This document shows, in pieces, positions 25,316-35,367 of a stretch of 64,000 bases of DNA. The notes beneath the pieces are model-generated. The model worked only from the letters and a program-made list of their open reading frames with translations. It was not told the DNA's origin and searched no databases. The position numbers and the translations under genes were made by a program. The number at the start of each line of letters is the position of its first letter. Within the stretch, counting starts at the first letter, position 1. The DNA is from Bacteroides gallinarum DSM 18171 = JCM 13658 (GTDB taxonomy: Bacteria; Bacteroidota; Bacteroidia; Bacteroidales; Bacteroidaceae), in contig NZ_KB894128.1 in NCBI RefSeq assembly GCF_000374365.1, positions 46,507 through 110,506 of the forward strand, in the 5' to 3' direction.

Positions 25316-28048
25316 TTACTCGGCATAATCGCCCGTGGCGTATATGCCTGTCATGGTTCCCGTGAAGCCACCGGCTGTCTGGGTACTGAGCAAATCGGCG
25401 GAGACGGGTTCGCCTGCTTGTTTCCAGTCTTGATTGGGGCTGAAAGAGTAGGAGAAGGTGTAGTACACGCCTTTTTCCGCCGCCTGCATTTCCTTACCCG
25501 TTACTTTCAGGTAGACTTTCTTGTCGGCATCGGATGCTTGTAGGGGAACAGTTGTTTCCGTAGCGGGTTTGCCTACGCTGCAAGCTGTCAGTTTCAGGCA
25601 AGGGTTACCTTGTCCGTCCATGGTTTTGCCGAAGCGGATGTTGCATTCGTCGTTGTGGAACAGGATGATGCCGGCAAAATCTTCCGGGGCTGTGGGTGCG
25701 AAGCCCACGGCTGTCTGCGCACAGAATTCGTTGGCGGTAATCCAGCGGCCGATTGCCGAGGGTTGCCGGCGGTCGCCGATTCTTACGCTGCGGGCGGTCA
25801 GCGTTAGTTGGCCGTCGCTGGTTATGTCGTAATAGGTGCTTTGCGGGGTGCGGATGAAGAATGCTTCATCGGCCAGTCCGTTTGCCGTCCAAAGCGGAGT
25901 AGGGGCAAGGGGGCGGTCGGTGTAACGAATGGTTTCGCCGGCAGGCAGGATAACGGGTTGACCGTCTTTCCAGCTCACGGGCAGCAGGAAGGTTTCGCGT
26001 CCCATGACATCGTGCCCGTCGCGGTAGGGACGTACGGCAAGGAATACGGCATACCAGTCTCCTGCGGGAGTCTGTACCAGGTCGGCATGGCCGGTGCAGG
26101 TTACGGGAGCGGGACGGTCTTGCGGCAGGTCGCGCTGTGTCAGTATCGGGTTGATGCTGCAAGGCTTGAAAGGCCCGAACGGGGAGGAAGCCGAGAATAT
26201 GACTTCGCAGTGGTTGGGCCCCGTACCGCCTTCTGCCGCCATAAGGTAGTAGGTATCGTCTATGTGGTAGAGGTGCGGGCCTTCTATCCAACTGGGATGC
26301 TGCGATTTGTCTACACCGCCGTCTATAATTACTTTTTGCTTTCCTACGGTACGGTTGTTTTTCCAGTCGAACTCGCGTATCCAGATAGCACGGTGTCCGC
26401 TGTATTCGGGTTTGCCGGCAGGGGCGTCGTTGTTTACGATGTAGGCTTTGCCGTCTTTATCGAACAGGAAACCGGGGTCTATCCCTCCTACTTCGGGCAG
26501 GAATATGGGGTCGCTCCATTCTCCTTTTTTAGGGTCGTCGGTCGTTACGAAGAAGTTACCGCCACCGTCTACGGCGGTGGTTATCATGTAGAAGAGCTTG
26601 TTATGCGGATTGTACTTGATATCCGGCGCATAGATACCGCCGCTGATGCGTAGACCGTCTTTCAGCGGTAGCTGTGAGGGGCGGTTCAGTACGTATCCCA
26701 GTTGTTTCCACTCTTTGAGGTCGGTGCTGTGCCAGATAGGTACTCCGGGGTAGAAGGCGAATGACGAGTTCACCAGGTAGTAGTCGTTTCCTACGCGGCA
26801 GATGCTCGGGTCGGGATAGCAACCGGGGAGCAGGGGGTTGGCGATGCAGGAGGCGGCTGCGCTGTCGCTCTGTACGGAGTTGCCGGCATCCGTTTCTTCG
26901 TTTCCGGTCGAGTAAACGAAGGGGTCGAACCGGGCGGTCTTGGGGGACAGCAATTCGCGCAGGAAGGGTTTGGGACGGTGGTTGCGGTCGAATAATAAGG
27001 GGTATTCCTTGCGGCCTTTCACGGGGAAGTCGTTTTTCCACGAATCGCCGTCGCTCACTCCCCAGACGGTTACGCGGTCTACGATGTCGGCATGTTTTAC
27101 GAAGAGGTCGAAGAATGCTTTCATGCGGGCGTTCCAGATTCTGGATACGGAGTCGGGCAGGCTTTCGGGATAGGGGTTCATGGCTTCTTTGAAGACAACG
27201 GTATCGCTGATGTTGGCTCCGTCGTGTATGGTGGGCAGTGCGCTCATTTCCCATTCGGTAATCATCACTTTTACACCGGTAGCGGCGAAGGCGAGCATGC
27301 TCTTTTCAAATTCTTCCACGCTGGGATAGTCCATACCCATATGGCCTTGCAAGCCTACGGCATCTATGCGGAGGCCTTTTTCTTTCAGTGATTTCACCAG
27401 TCTCACCACTCCGTCGCGCCGTCCCGGATGATGCATGCCGAAGTCGTTGTAGTACAGCTCTGCATCGGGGTCGGCTTCGTGGGCGTAGCGGAATGCGAGA
27501 GGTATGTATTCTTCGCCCAGGATTTCGTAGAACTTGCTTTTGCGGTAGGAGCCGTCGGCTTCTATCGCCTCGTTCACTACGTCCCAGCCTTTGATGCGGC
27601 CTTTATAGCGGCTTACGATAGTGGTGATGTGGTCTTTCAGCCGTTGTTTGAGGACTTCGGGCGAAACGTTCTTGCCGTCCTTGTCTACGCAGAACCACGG
27701 GGCGAGCTGCGAATGCCACACCAGGCAATGGCCGATGACTGCCATTCCGTTTCTTTCGCCGTATACCACTATGGAATCGGCGGCGGCGAAGTCGTATCTG
27801 TTTTCTTCGGGGTGAATGTTCATGCTTTTCATGCAGTCCTCGGCAACGATAGAGTTGAAGTGGTGCTTTATGATTTTCGTTGCGGCACTGTCTTTTCCTG
27901 CTACTTGCCGGGTATTCAGTGCTACTCCTACGAGGAATTTATCGCCGAACGCTTCTTTGAGGGAAGGTTCGGCCGCCGCTTTCTTTTCGCTGCTGCATGC
28001 GGCCAGGATAGCGGCTGTAATGAATAAGGGTATGTATTTCAGTTTCAT
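25316..28048 (-). CDS. GH10-GH43 bifunctional xylanase/xylosidase lipoprotein
   Basis: 910 residues. Lipoprotein signal [20 protein letters not shown] (lipobox LAAC). GH10 domain ~28-370: acid/base Glu in [13 protein letters not shown], nucleophile Glu in [12 protein letters not shown], plus [16 protein letters not shown] short Ser/Asp-rich linker (~375-395), then GH43 from [20 protein letters not shown] with Asp in [13 protein letters not shown] and Glu in [12 protein letters not shown], followed by a C-terminal beta-sandwich. The combination of endo-xylanase and exo-acting GH43 on one anchored chain suggests xylan is cut and trimmed at the membrane. The GH10 part is closely similar to the stand-alone GH10 at 35368. 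The upstream neighbour is the GPH symporter, 21 bp away. Confidence 0.9.
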   Translation of the reverse strand: MKLKYIPLFITAAILAACSSEKKAAAEPSLKEAFGDKFLVGVALNTRQVAGKDSAATKIIKHHFNSIVAEDCMKSMNIHPEENRYDFAAADSIVVYGERNGMAVIGHCLVWHSQLAPWFCVDKDGKNVSPEVLKQRLKDHITTIVSRYKGRIKGWDVVNEAIEADGSYRKSKFYEILGEEYIPLAFRYAHEADPDAELYYNDFGMHHPGRRDGVVRLVKSLKEKGLRIDAVGLQGHMGMDYPSVEEFEKSMLAFAATGVKVMITEWEMSALPTIHDGANISDTVVFKEAMNPYPESLPDSVSRIWNARMKAFFDLFVKHADIVDRVTVWGVSDGDSWKNDFPVKGRKEYPLLFDRNHRPKPFLRELLSPKTARFDPFVYSTGNEETDAGNSVQSDSAAASCIANPLLPGCYPDPSICRVGNDYYLVNSSFAFYPGVPIWHSTDLKEWKQLGYVLNRPSQLPLKDGLRISGGIYAPDIKYNPHNKLFYMITTAVDGGGNFFVTTDDPKKGEWSDPIFLPEVGGIDPGFLFDKDGKAYIVNNDAPAGKPEYSGHRAIWIREFDWKNNRTVGKQKVIIDGGVDKSQHPSWIEGPHLYHIDDTYYLMAAEGGTGPNHCEVIFSASSPFGPFKPCSINPILTQRDLPQDRPAPVTCTGHADLVQTPAGDWYAVFLAVRPYRDGHDVMGRETFLLPVSWKDGQPVILPAGETIRYTDRPLAPTPLWTANGLADEAFFIRTPQSTYYDITSDGQLTLTARSVRIGDRRQPSAIGRWITANEFCAQTAVGFAPTAPEDFAGIILFHNDECNIRFGKTMDGQGNPCLKLTACSVGKPATETTVPLQASDADKKVYLKVTGKEMQAAEKGVYYTFSYSFSPNQDWKQAGEPVSADLLSTQTAGGFTGTMTGIYATGDYAE

Positions 28049-28069
28049 GGTTTGCTCTGTTTTACTGTT

Positions 28070-29575
28070 TTAATAATCTGCTTTACTCCTGCGCTCTTTC
28101 AACGCCGCCTGCATGCGTTCGTTGTATTCTTTGGTGATAGGGTAGAAGTAGAGCGCAATGACTCCTATAAAGAATGTCGCAGCGGGTATCAGGCTGGACG
28201 AAAGTACGATGCCGTGTATGGCGGAGGCTGTTTGTGCCGTACCTGCTCCCGATACATAGCCGAAACCGGAAAGGAGGAAGCCCAGTATGGCGCCGCCGAT
28301 GCCTAAGCCTGCTTTGAGGGCGAAAACGACACCGGCAAAGATGAAGCCTGTGGCACGGCGGTAGTTAACGTATTCCGAGTGGTCGGCTACGTCGGCAATC
28401 ATAGCCCAAAGCAGGGGTACTGTCGGGGCGTATGCAAGGCTTTTGAGGAAGTTCAGCACGAACATCGTTTCCACGTCTGTTTCGTTGGGGAAATAGAAAA
28501 AGGCTGTGAACAGTGCGGTCAGCGCCAGGCATATGATGAATACGCGCTTCTTTCCGTAGCGGTTGGCCAGGAAGCTGGAAAGCAGGATTACGCCGAAGAA
28601 CTGGACTAATGCTCCCAGCATGTTGAATACGCCGAAGCCTACTTCGTATGCCTTGTCCGGGCTGCTTACTATGAGCCCGAAGGCGTTCAGCAGGGTATAG
28701 CCTATTCCGTCTCCGGCCTCGGTAGCCACCAGGCCTAATTTATTGAGGAATGCGTAGAGCGCATCGGCGTCTACGTAGTTCTCGAAGTAGTAGTTCATGG
28801 CGCTCCCCCACATGGCGAGGGTCGTGAAGATGAACAGTGTCAGGACGAACATGGCACGCCAGGGTATGTTCTTGAAAACGTCTTTGATGTCTTGCTTGGT
28901 ATCGGTCTTTTGGCTGGCCGGCGGTGTGATGCGCTCGCGGGCGGAGAAGAAGGTGATGAATAGGAATACCAGGCCGATAACGGCAAACAGCGAAATCGTG
29001 CAGAGCCACCCGTGTCCTTTGTCGCCCGACTCGCCGGCAAACTTGCTGACCAGCGGGAGGGTGAGTCCTTGTACGATGAACTGTGCGATAGTGGCGGCGA
29101 CGAAGCGGATGCTGGTAATGCTGTTGCGCTCTTTGATGTCGCTCGTCATTACACCGCCCAACGAAGCGTAAGGGGTGTTGTTGAATGAGTACAGGGTCAT
29201 CAGCAGGGTATAGGAAATGGTGGCATATACGGCTACGAGTCCTTTGTCTTCGATGCCCGGATTATAGAATGCCAGAATGTAGAACACCATGAACGGCAAA
29301 GCTGTCCAGAGCACCCACGGGCGATATTTACCCCATTTGGATTTTGTACGGTCGGACAGGATACCCACCGTAGGGTCTACAAAGGCATCTACGATACGCG
29401 CCAGCAACATTACGCTTCCGGCAATGGCTCCTTCCAGGCCGAATACATCGGTGTAGAATTTGGTCTGGTAAATCATCATCATCTGGAACACGAAGTTCGC
29501 AGAGCAGTCTCCGAGGCTATAGCCGAGTTTTTCGGCCATGGACACTTTTTGGTTAAGTGTGTTCATTCTATTCAT
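28070..29575 (-). CDS. GPH-family sugar:cation symporter (XynP/MelB-like)
   Basis: 501 residues with about 12 hydrophobic helices. Glycoside-pentoside-hexuronide family signatures: KLGYSLGDCSANFVFQ near the N-terminus and DAFVDPTVGILSDRTKSKWG with GKYRPWVLW in the first cytoplasmic loop. The predicted role is inner-membrane uptake of xylo-oligosaccharides or xylobiose by cation symport, feeding the cytoplasmic GH43 at 24140. It sits between the SGNH esterase (35-bp gap) and GH10-GH43 (21-bp gap). A second Met at 29566 is an equally good start. Confidence 0.9.
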   Translation of the reverse strand: MNRMNTLNQKVSMAEKLGYSLGDCSANFVFQMMMIYQTKFYTDVFGLEGAIAGSVMLLARIVDAFVDPTVGILSDRTKSKWGKYRPWVLWTALPFMVFYILAFYNPGIEDKGLVAVYATISYTLLMTLYSFNNTPYASLGGVMTSDIKERNSITSIRFVAATIAQFIVQGLTLPLVSKFAGESGDKGHGWLCTISLFAVIGLVFLFITFFSARERITPPASQKTDTKQDIKDVFKNIPWRAMFVLTLFIFTTLAMWGSAMNYYFENYVDADALYAFLNKLGLVATEAGDGIGYTLLNAFGLIVSSPDKAYEVGFGVFNMLGALVQFFGVILLSSFLANRYGKKRVFIICLALTALFTAFFYFPNETDVETMFVLNFLKSLAYAPTVPLLWAMIADVADHSEYVNYRRATGFIFAGVVFALKAGLGIGGAILGFLLSGFGYVSGAGTAQTASAIHGIVLSSSLIPAATFFIGVIALYFYPITKEYNERMQAALKERRSKADY

Positions 29576-29610
29576 TCTTTATAGGTTTAATCATATCAAA
29601 AGTCCGTGTA

Positions 29611-31242
29611 CTATTTCTTTATGCTGTTCAGTACACTTTCGGCGGCGCGTTTGCCCAGGGTCTTTTTGTCGAGCGGGTGTATGTCGTTCCATTCTCCTAA
29701 GTCGCTGTTGCGTATAAGATAGGTGTTGGAGTTGGCTGCCGCCGCCTTCGCTTGTGCCTGCCTCATTTCCGCCCAGGCTTTCCGGCCGCCGATGTCGTCT
29801 TTAGACAGGAAGTCGGCAAGCTCTACGATGTAGAAGGGGAGTTCCGGCTGGTCGAATGTACGGCGCCAGTCGGCAATCATGGCGGTCAGGAGGGAGGTGT
29901 ATTCATTCCGGCGCGATACGTTCGATTCGCCCTGATACCATAATACGCCTCGTACGGAATAGTTACGCAGCGGGGCTATCATGGCATTGTATAGGCATAC
30001 CGGCTGGTAACAGAAGAACATCATGCTTGGAGACGGTGGCATAGGAGCTCCCAGGCGGTATTTCCATTCTTGTTTCAAGGTGATTTCTTCGTTACCGCAG
30101 ATAATTTTATATGGCTTTTCCTGTACGAAGCTCGGTTGTCCTCCGTTGCTGATGATGCGTACGGTGATATTGTTTTTCCCGGATTTCAATACGCCGGCGG
30201 GTATGCGGTAGATGCGGGGTGGGTACTGATAGCCGGTGGTTCCGACGAATACTCCGTTTACATATACGGAGTCGGCATCGACGATGCAGCCCAGGCGCAA
30301 GGTGGCTTCTTTGCCTGCAAATGACTGGGGTGCTTCTATGTCCTGGCGCAGCCAGTGCGAACCGCCAATCGGGTTCAGCCCGTTGTTTCCCCATGTGCGC
30401 GAGAACATGTTTACCGTTTGCCAGTTGCGGTCGTCATAGTCGGGGGCATACCAGGGAGTCGGTTCGTGCAGTCCTGCATCGCCGCGGTAGAGTGCCGAGT
30501 TCCAGCGGCGGAAACTTTCTCCTTCTACTTGCTTGATACGGGCGCAATAGGCGTCGTCCTCATACTGGCGTTTGGCGTTGATGTACAGGGGAAATTCTTC
30601 CAGGCCTTCTTCGCTTATCCATGCTTCTACGGGAGTACCGCCCCAACTGGAGTTGATGATGCCTACGGGTATGCCGGTCTTTTCGTACATTTCTTTGGCG
30701 AAGAAGTAGGCAAGTGCCGAGAAATCCATTACATTTTCTTGTGTCAGCGGTTTCCAGCCCGTAGCGGACAAGTCTTCTTGCGGTGCGTGGAAGTCGTATT
30801 CTTTGGGTACGATGATGTGGCGGATTTTATCGTTGTCGTAACTGCGGATTTCTTGGGCGAACATATCCGTTACCCGTCTTACGGGCAGTTCCATGTTGGA
30901 TTGTCCCGAGCAGAGCCATACATCGCCTATCAATAGGTCGTTCAGTTCGATGTCGTTGATTTGCATCCGGTAAGGACCGCCTGCTTTCTGCGGCGGTAAG
31001 GTGATGCTCCAGCGCCCGCCGGCATCGGCGGTGGCATGATAGCTTTTCTTCTGTAATGTTACGGTGATGTTTTCTCCTACATCTGCCGTACCCCATACTT
31101 TGACGGGTTGCTCGCGTTGGAGTACCATTCCGTCTGAAATTAAAGCAGGCAGCTTTACCTTTGCATCTGCCCGTAGGGAAGTGCAAAGGCAAAGCAGCAC
31201 TGCTACTCCTAACCTAATTCTATCATAAACCAAACTTTTCAT
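29611..31242 (-). CDS. SGNH acetylesterase, sialate-O-acetylesterase-like (possible CE20 acetyl-xylan esterase), copy 1
   Basis: 543 residues with signal peptide ending SLRADA. SGNH hydrolase motifs: LCSGQSNMELP (nucleophile Ser), INSSWGGTPVEAW, VLWYQGESNVSR and the Asp-His pair in LGEWNDIHPLD. A jelly-roll insert (~270-390, from WYAPDYDDRNWQTVNMFS to about the GLCNE-like end of the insert) splits the catalytic domain, the architecture of xylan-linked sialate-esterase-like proteins now called CE20. It probably removes acetyl groups from xylan or its side-chain sugars. Sialic acid is an unlikely substrate in this context. A paralogue with the same layout is at 33452. Confidence 0.82.
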   Translation of the reverse strand: MKSLVYDRIRLGVAVLLCLCTSLRADAKVKLPALISDGMVLQREQPVKVWGTADVGENITVTLQKKSYHATADAGGRWSITLPPQKAGGPYRMQINDIELNDLLIGDVWLCSGQSNMELPVRRVTDMFAQEIRSYDNDKIRHIIVPKEYDFHAPQEDLSATGWKPLTQENVMDFSALAYFFAKEMYEKTGIPVGIINSSWGGTPVEAWISEEGLEEFPLYINAKRQYEDDAYCARIKQVEGESFRRWNSALYRGDAGLHEPTPWYAPDYDDRNWQTVNMFSRTWGNNGLNPIGGSHWLRQDIEAPQSFAGKEATLRLGCIVDADSVYVNGVFVGTTGYQYPPRIYRIPAGVLKSGKNNITVRIISNGGQPSFVQEKPYKIICGNEEITLKQEWKYRLGAPMPPSPSMMFFCYQPVCLYNAMIAPLRNYSVRGVLWYQGESNVSRRNEYTSLLTAMIADWRRTFDQPELPFYIVELADFLSKDDIGGRKAWAEMRQAQAKAAAANSNTYLIRNSDLGEWNDIHPLDKKTLGKRAAESVLNSIKK

Positions 31243-31287
31243 ATTGTATTCTTTGTATTGATAAATCCAACTGAATATGTTGTGCGC

Positions 31288-33003
31288 TTACCGATATTCG
31301 TACAGCCGTACATGCAATATCTTGAAGTCTCCTACGGAGATGCGCACGTGGCGTCCCTGGTGGTCTTGGTCTCCATTGAGCCGGCGGATATAACGGAGTT
31401 TTCCTTCTTTATCTACTTCCACTTCGTCTACATATCCGATACCACAACGCATTCCTTTGAATTTATCGTCATGTTTCGCTTCTGCCTGCTGGCCGTTTTT
31501 CAAGGCGAATCCGTCCTCTCCCAGTAATTTACGGGCTTCGGAGGCTTGTTTTTCCGATGTTTTGGCAAATTCCAGAACGATGCCGTTGCCTGCCACGATG
31601 TATTCGTTTTCGGAGAGTTTCAGCAGGATGCCACCTCCTTCAGGCCATGGGCTGCCGTCCGTTGCACGCGGGTCCCAGGGGAGTGTGAAGAAATGGCGGG
31701 CTGTTATGGTCAGGTCATCGTCTGTGATGATGCGTTCTTTGTTCTTTCCGTCGAAAAGCAGCCCTTTCATCACGCCTTTGCCTTGGTATTTGGTGAGTAA
31801 AGGCATCAGCTCTTTCAGCTTGGCATAGCTTTGAACCAGAGGCGAACCGGGAGAGTCCGAACCGTTTTCTATGGAGAACGGGCTGATGCCGATAGCATCG
31901 TGTTCGCCGAAGATATAAAATGCCCTGACGCCATTGTTGTCTGTCAAGCCGATTTCCGGAATGAAAAGGGGATTATTGTGTAGTTTGTATTGTGCTGTCC
32001 AGTCAATGAACCCGTTATCGTACAAGTCGGGTGCAAGCATATCGATGCTGGGTGCTCCGCAATGCCATACGTCGATTAGATGCGCCAACGGGCCGGCCGA
32101 GGGGTATTCGCCCGGTTTGCGTCCACGGCTGTTCATTGCGGCATTGACGTATAACGGGACATTATAAATAGAACGGGCTGTCTGTGCCAGCCGCTCTACG
32201 TATTTGGCATAGTGCCATGCCATGAAGATTTCGTCAGTATAGATGTCCGCTCCGAATACTTCCTGCCAGTTGCCTTGTTTCTTGCATCCTTGGCTTTCCC
32301 ATTTTTTGAGCATCTGCGGGTGGAGCGTTTTCTTGTTCTTTTGCAGGTAGGTCATGAATTCTTCCGGTACAGGGGCGTTGAATGCTTTATTGGCTTCGCG
32401 CGAATAGTCGCGGGCGTCTTCCAGCATGCCTATTTCATTTTCTATTTGTATCATGATTACCGTGCCTTCTTCTTTATCGGCGGCGGCTATGTGTTGCATC
32501 CATTTGGAAAAAGCGCGTTGGTCGGCTTCGTACACGGCTTCGGAAAAGGCGCTGGCTATTTCGAGCGGTTTCCCGTTCCGGGTGTACGCGCGCGGGAATC
32601 TCTTATAGTTTTCTTTGAACCATAGGGGAGCATAGCAGCTCATGGAGTTTTTCCACGCTCCGAACCATAGAAAGACGACTTTCAGGTTGTTCCGGCGTGC
32701 CTGTTGCAGGACTTTGTCCGTAAGTGTGAAGTCGAAGCTGCCTTCGGTGGGTTCTATCAAATCCCAATAGGCCGGAACCAATACGGTATTCAGCCCCATT
32801 CTTTCTAATTTCGGGAAAATATGTTCGATATCCTGCACACAGGCAGCAGATGAATTGCCCAGCTCTCCTCCTAATATAAGGAAAGGGGCACCGTCTACTA
32901 CAAGCTGGGTGGCAGTACCTTGTTTTTGTAGGGTGCTGTTTTGGGCGAGGGTATGTCCAATGGCTAAACAGTTTAAAATTAAAAATAGAATAAATTTCGT
33001 CAT
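31288..33003 (-). CDS. GH35-like beta-galactosidase with DUF5597 C-terminal domain
   Basis: 571 residues with signal peptide MTKFILFLILNCLAIGHTLA. A TIM barrel with LGGELGNSSAAC, LVPAYWDLIEPTEGSFDF, VFLWFGAWKNSMSCYAP, acid/base Glu in MIQIENEIGML and a probable nucleophile Glu in LFIPEIGLTDN. The C-terminal part (~390-571) matches the DUF5597 extension of some GH35/GH42-type enzymes from plant-cell-wall loci, which remove terminal beta-galactose from side chains. The role here would be clipping galactose from xylan decorations. First gene of the minus operon; its promoter region at 33040-33127 carries phased operator boxes. Confidence 0.83.
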   Translation of the reverse strand: MTKFILFLILNCLAIGHTLAQNSTLQKQGTATQLVVDGAPFLILGGELGNSSAACVQDIEHIFPKLERMGLNTVLVPAYWDLIEPTEGSFDFTLTDKVLQQARRNNLKVVFLWFGAWKNSMSCYAPLWFKENYKRFPRAYTRNGKPLEIASAFSEAVYEADQRAFSKWMQHIAAADKEEGTVIMIQIENEIGMLEDARDYSREANKAFNAPVPEEFMTYLQKNKKTLHPQMLKKWESQGCKKQGNWQEVFGADIYTDEIFMAWHYAKYVERLAQTARSIYNVPLYVNAAMNSRGRKPGEYPSAGPLAHLIDVWHCGAPSIDMLAPDLYDNGFIDWTAQYKLHNNPLFIPEIGLTDNNGVRAFYIFGEHDAIGISPFSIENGSDSPGSPLVQSYAKLKELMPLLTKYQGKGVMKGLLFDGKNKERIITDDDLTITARHFFTLPWDPRATDGSPWPEGGGILLKLSENEYIVAGNGIVLEFAKTSEKQASEARKLLGEDGFALKNGQQAEAKHDDKFKGMRCGIGYVDEVEVDKEGKLRYIRRLNGDQDHQGRHVRISVGDFKILHVRLYEYR

Positions 33004-33039
33004 GTATTTTTCGAATGAGCTGTTTAATATGAAACTTCA

Positions 33040-33127
33040 CAAAGGTAGCCAACTGCTTTTTAATTCGTTTTGGAATATGTATCACAAAACTTATTGTATG
33101 TTACATCTTTTATCTTATACGTTACAT
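33040..33127 (-). promoter_or_regulatory. HTCS-type promoter/operator of the GH35-to-GH67 operon
   Basis: The -7 element TACCTTTG is at 33040-33047 (minus). Upstream boxes: weak ATGTATCAC 33077-33085 (29-bp gap), ATGTTACAT 33098-33106 (50-bp gap) and ACGTTACAT 33119-33127 (71-bp gap), all 21 bp apart. The 12-bp spacer between the two strong boxes nearly matches that in the SusC operator. Confidence 0.7.
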
Positions 33128-33320
33128 TGCTTGTTGTAATGCTTTGTATTTCTTGTTTTGGTGGCTTTTAAAATTCTTTGGATAGGACATTTGAAGTGGT
33201 TACGGTTATTTCCGACATCGCAATCCGATAGTGGGAATTGTTGTTTGGGGATAGCGGTTTATAGTTGCAATATGATGAAATCCTTTGTTTGGGCGGGTGA
33301 TATGGCAGTCTGTTTGCGGC

Positions 33321-33428
33321 TTGTTACATGGAAAAAAGAAAAGGTAACATTGAAAATGATATTGTAATCTTGATAGAATAATGTGTAACATGTTCGGCGG
33401 TTTGTGTAGAGTGGATTACGTATTTTTG
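33321..33428 (+). promoter_or_regulatory. HTCS-type promoter/operator of the SGNH-GH10 operon
   Basis: The -7 element TATTTTTG is at 33421-33428. Upstream boxes: GTGTAACAT 33383-33391 (29-bp gap), weak TTGTAATCT 33362-33370 (50-bp gap), AGGTAACAT 33342-33350 and TTGTTACAT 33321-33329, with steps of 21, 20 and 21 bp. A transcript starting about 7 bp after the -7 element would begin at or beyond the GTG at 33434, so ATG 33452 is the better start. Confidence 0.7.
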
Positions 33429-33451
33429 AAGAAGTGAAAATCTACTATGGT

Positions 33452-35323
33452 ATGGAAAGAATTTTTTTAATTATTTGTTTCGTTTTGGGGTCTTGCGCAG
33501 CTTCATTGCCGCTTTCGGCTAAAGTCAGGCTTCCTCGTTTGGTGAGTGACAGAATGGTTTTGCAGCGTGATACAGAACTGAAAATATGGGGGTGGGCTTC
33601 TCCCGGAGAGAAAATAACCGTACGTTTTCAGGGGAAACATTACGATACGGAAACCGATGTACATGGTAACTGGCAAGTCCTTTTGCCGCCACAACAGGCT
33701 GGAGGTCCTTTTCTTCTGGAAGTGAATGAACTCGTGATTCGCGATGTTTTAGTGGGTGATGTGTGGCTTTGTTCCGGCCAGTCCAACCAGGAAACTCCTA
33801 TTGCACGTCTTACGGATATGTTTCCTGAAATCAATGTGTCGAACAATCACATGATACGGCATTACAAAGTGCCTACCCAGAACTCGTTAGGAGAGTTGAA
33901 AGATGAGATTGCAGGTAATGCCGGTTGGCATTCTGCTACAGCTTCCGATGTACTGAACTGGACGTCATTGGCTTATTTTTTTGCTCAAGAGGCGTATAAT
34001 AAATACAAGGTACCCATAGGGATGCTGGTATCCAGCCTGGGCGGTTCTGCTATAGAGAGTTGGGTGAGTCAGGAACATTTGGTAGAGTTTCCGGATTTGG
34101 TTTTTGATAAGGCTGCTATGGATAGCCTGAAATTGGCAAAGCTGGACAAAGGGGCTGGTAAATGGCATTTGACAGATTGGAATGATACGAGTTGGGCGAC
34201 AATGGAAGTTCCGGGATACTGGTGGGAAAATGGTATCCGTGAAAAAGGTACTGTATGGTATAGAAAATCTTTTCGGGTTCCCGATTCTATGGTAGGAAAA
34301 CATGCCCGTCTTTATATGGGAACGCTGGTTGACAGTGATTCCATTTTTGTGAACGGAACTTTCGTCGGTTTTACTTCATATACCTATCCTCCCCGTAAAT
34401 ACGATATTCCGGCGGGTGTCCTGATGAAGGATGAGAATGTGATAACCGTGAGACTTACGGCAAATTCAGCCAACGGTGGCTTTGTCAAAGGTAAGGAGTA
34501 TAAAATTGTGGGAGATGATGCGGAAGTGAATCTTGCCGGTATATGGAAATATAAAAGGGGAATTAACCAGGATGATGTAGAAAAATATGCTGATAAACTA
34601 AAGAATCTTACTAAAGCCGGTTCCGGGCTTTATAACGGGATGATTTATCCGATTAGTAATTATCGGGTAAAAGGGGTTATTTGGTATCAGGGCGAAAGCA
34701 ATGCCGGTCGTCCGCAAACGTATGCTTCTTTACTGGAAGCCTTGATTAAGGATTGGAGAGAACTTTGGGAAATGCCTGATATGCCTTTCTTATTGGTACA
34801 GTTGCCTAACTTTATGGAAAAGAATGGCAGCCCTTCCGATAGCGGCTGGGCGAGAATCCGTGAGGCTCAATTAAAAATAGCGTTGAATGTTCCTCATACT
34901 TCTTTGGCGGTAACTTATGATGTGGGTGAATGGAATGATATTCATCCGTTAAACAAGAAAACTGTGGCACAACGGCTCTTTCTGGGAGCACGTAAACTTG
35001 CATATGGCGAAAAAGTAACCGCTTCCGGTCCGCTGTATAAGGAGATGAAGGTGGAAAGGAATAAGATAATCCTGACTTTTACGGAAATAGGTCGCGGACT
35101 GGCTTGTAGGGGGAAAAAGTTGGAGCATTTCGCTATTGCCGGTGAAAATCGTGAGTTTGTATGGGCAGATGCCGTGATACGGGGTAATAAAGTTATTGTG
35201 AGCAGTAAGGTTGTAAATAATCCGGTAGCGGTACGTTATGCCTGGAGTAATAACCCGGAAGATGCTAATCTATGTAATAAAGAGGGACTATTGGCATCGC
35301 CTTTCCGAACTGATAATTGGTGA
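33452..35323 (+). CDS. SGNH acetylesterase, sialate-O-acetylesterase-like (possible CE20), copy 2
   Basis: 623 residues from the ATG at 33452, which gives a clean signal peptide (MERIFLIICFVLGSCAASLP); the frame extends six codons to a GTG that lies about where transcription should begin. SGNH motifs: WLCSGQSNQETP, VSSLGGSAIESW, VIWYQGESNAGRP and Asp-His in GEWNDIHPLN. It carries the same jelly-roll insert as copy 1 (from WHLTDWNDTSWATMEVPG) plus a C-terminal beta domain (about 70 residues) that copy 1 lacks. In block I the residue after GQSN is Gln rather than the usual Met. Clearly more AT-rich than the left-hand operon genes. Probable acetyl-xylan deacetylase. Confidence 0.82.
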   Translation: MERIFLIICFVLGSCAASLPLSAKVRLPRLVSDRMVLQRDTELKIWGWASPGEKITVRFQGKHYDTETDVHGNWQVLLPPQQAGGPFLLEVNELVIRDVLVGDVWLCSGQSNQETPIARLTDMFPEINVSNNHMIRHYKVPTQNSLGELKDEIAGNAGWHSATASDVLNWTSLAYFFAQEAYNKYKVPIGMLVSSLGGSAIESWVSQEHLVEFPDLVFDKAAMDSLKLAKLDKGAGKWHLTDWNDTSWATMEVPGYWWENGIREKGTVWYRKSFRVPDSMVGKHARLYMGTLVDSDSIFVNGTFVGFTSYTYPPRKYDIPAGVLMKDENVITVRLTANSANGGFVKGKEYKIVGDDAEVNLAGIWKYKRGINQDDVEKYADKLKNLTKAGSGLYNGMIYPISNYRVKGVIWYQGESNAGRPQTYASLLEALIKDWRELWEMPDMPFLLVQLPNFMEKNGSPSDSGWARIREAQLKIALNVPHTSLAVTYDVGEWNDIHPLNKKTVAQRLFLGARKLAYGEKVTASGPLYKEMKVERNKIILTFTEIGRGLACRGKKLEHFAIAGENREFVWADAVIRGNKVIVSSKVVNNPVAVRYAWSNNPEDANLCNKEGLLASPFRTDNW

Positions 35324-35367
35324 TAATTCATTTTAATTTTATATAGTTTCAATAATTGAAGAATGAT

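Larger units (their letters stand above)
33004..33451. other. Divergent regulatory region, no gene
   Basis: 448 bp between the divergent starts at 33003 and 33452. It is AT-rich and holds two back-to-back sets of ATGTWACAT boxes and two -7 elements, annotated separately. Short frames here are chance openings. Confidence 0.8.

Noticed and set aside
33158..33367. 69-codon frame between divergent promoters
   Set aside because: It lies over the operator boxes and has no family resemblance.
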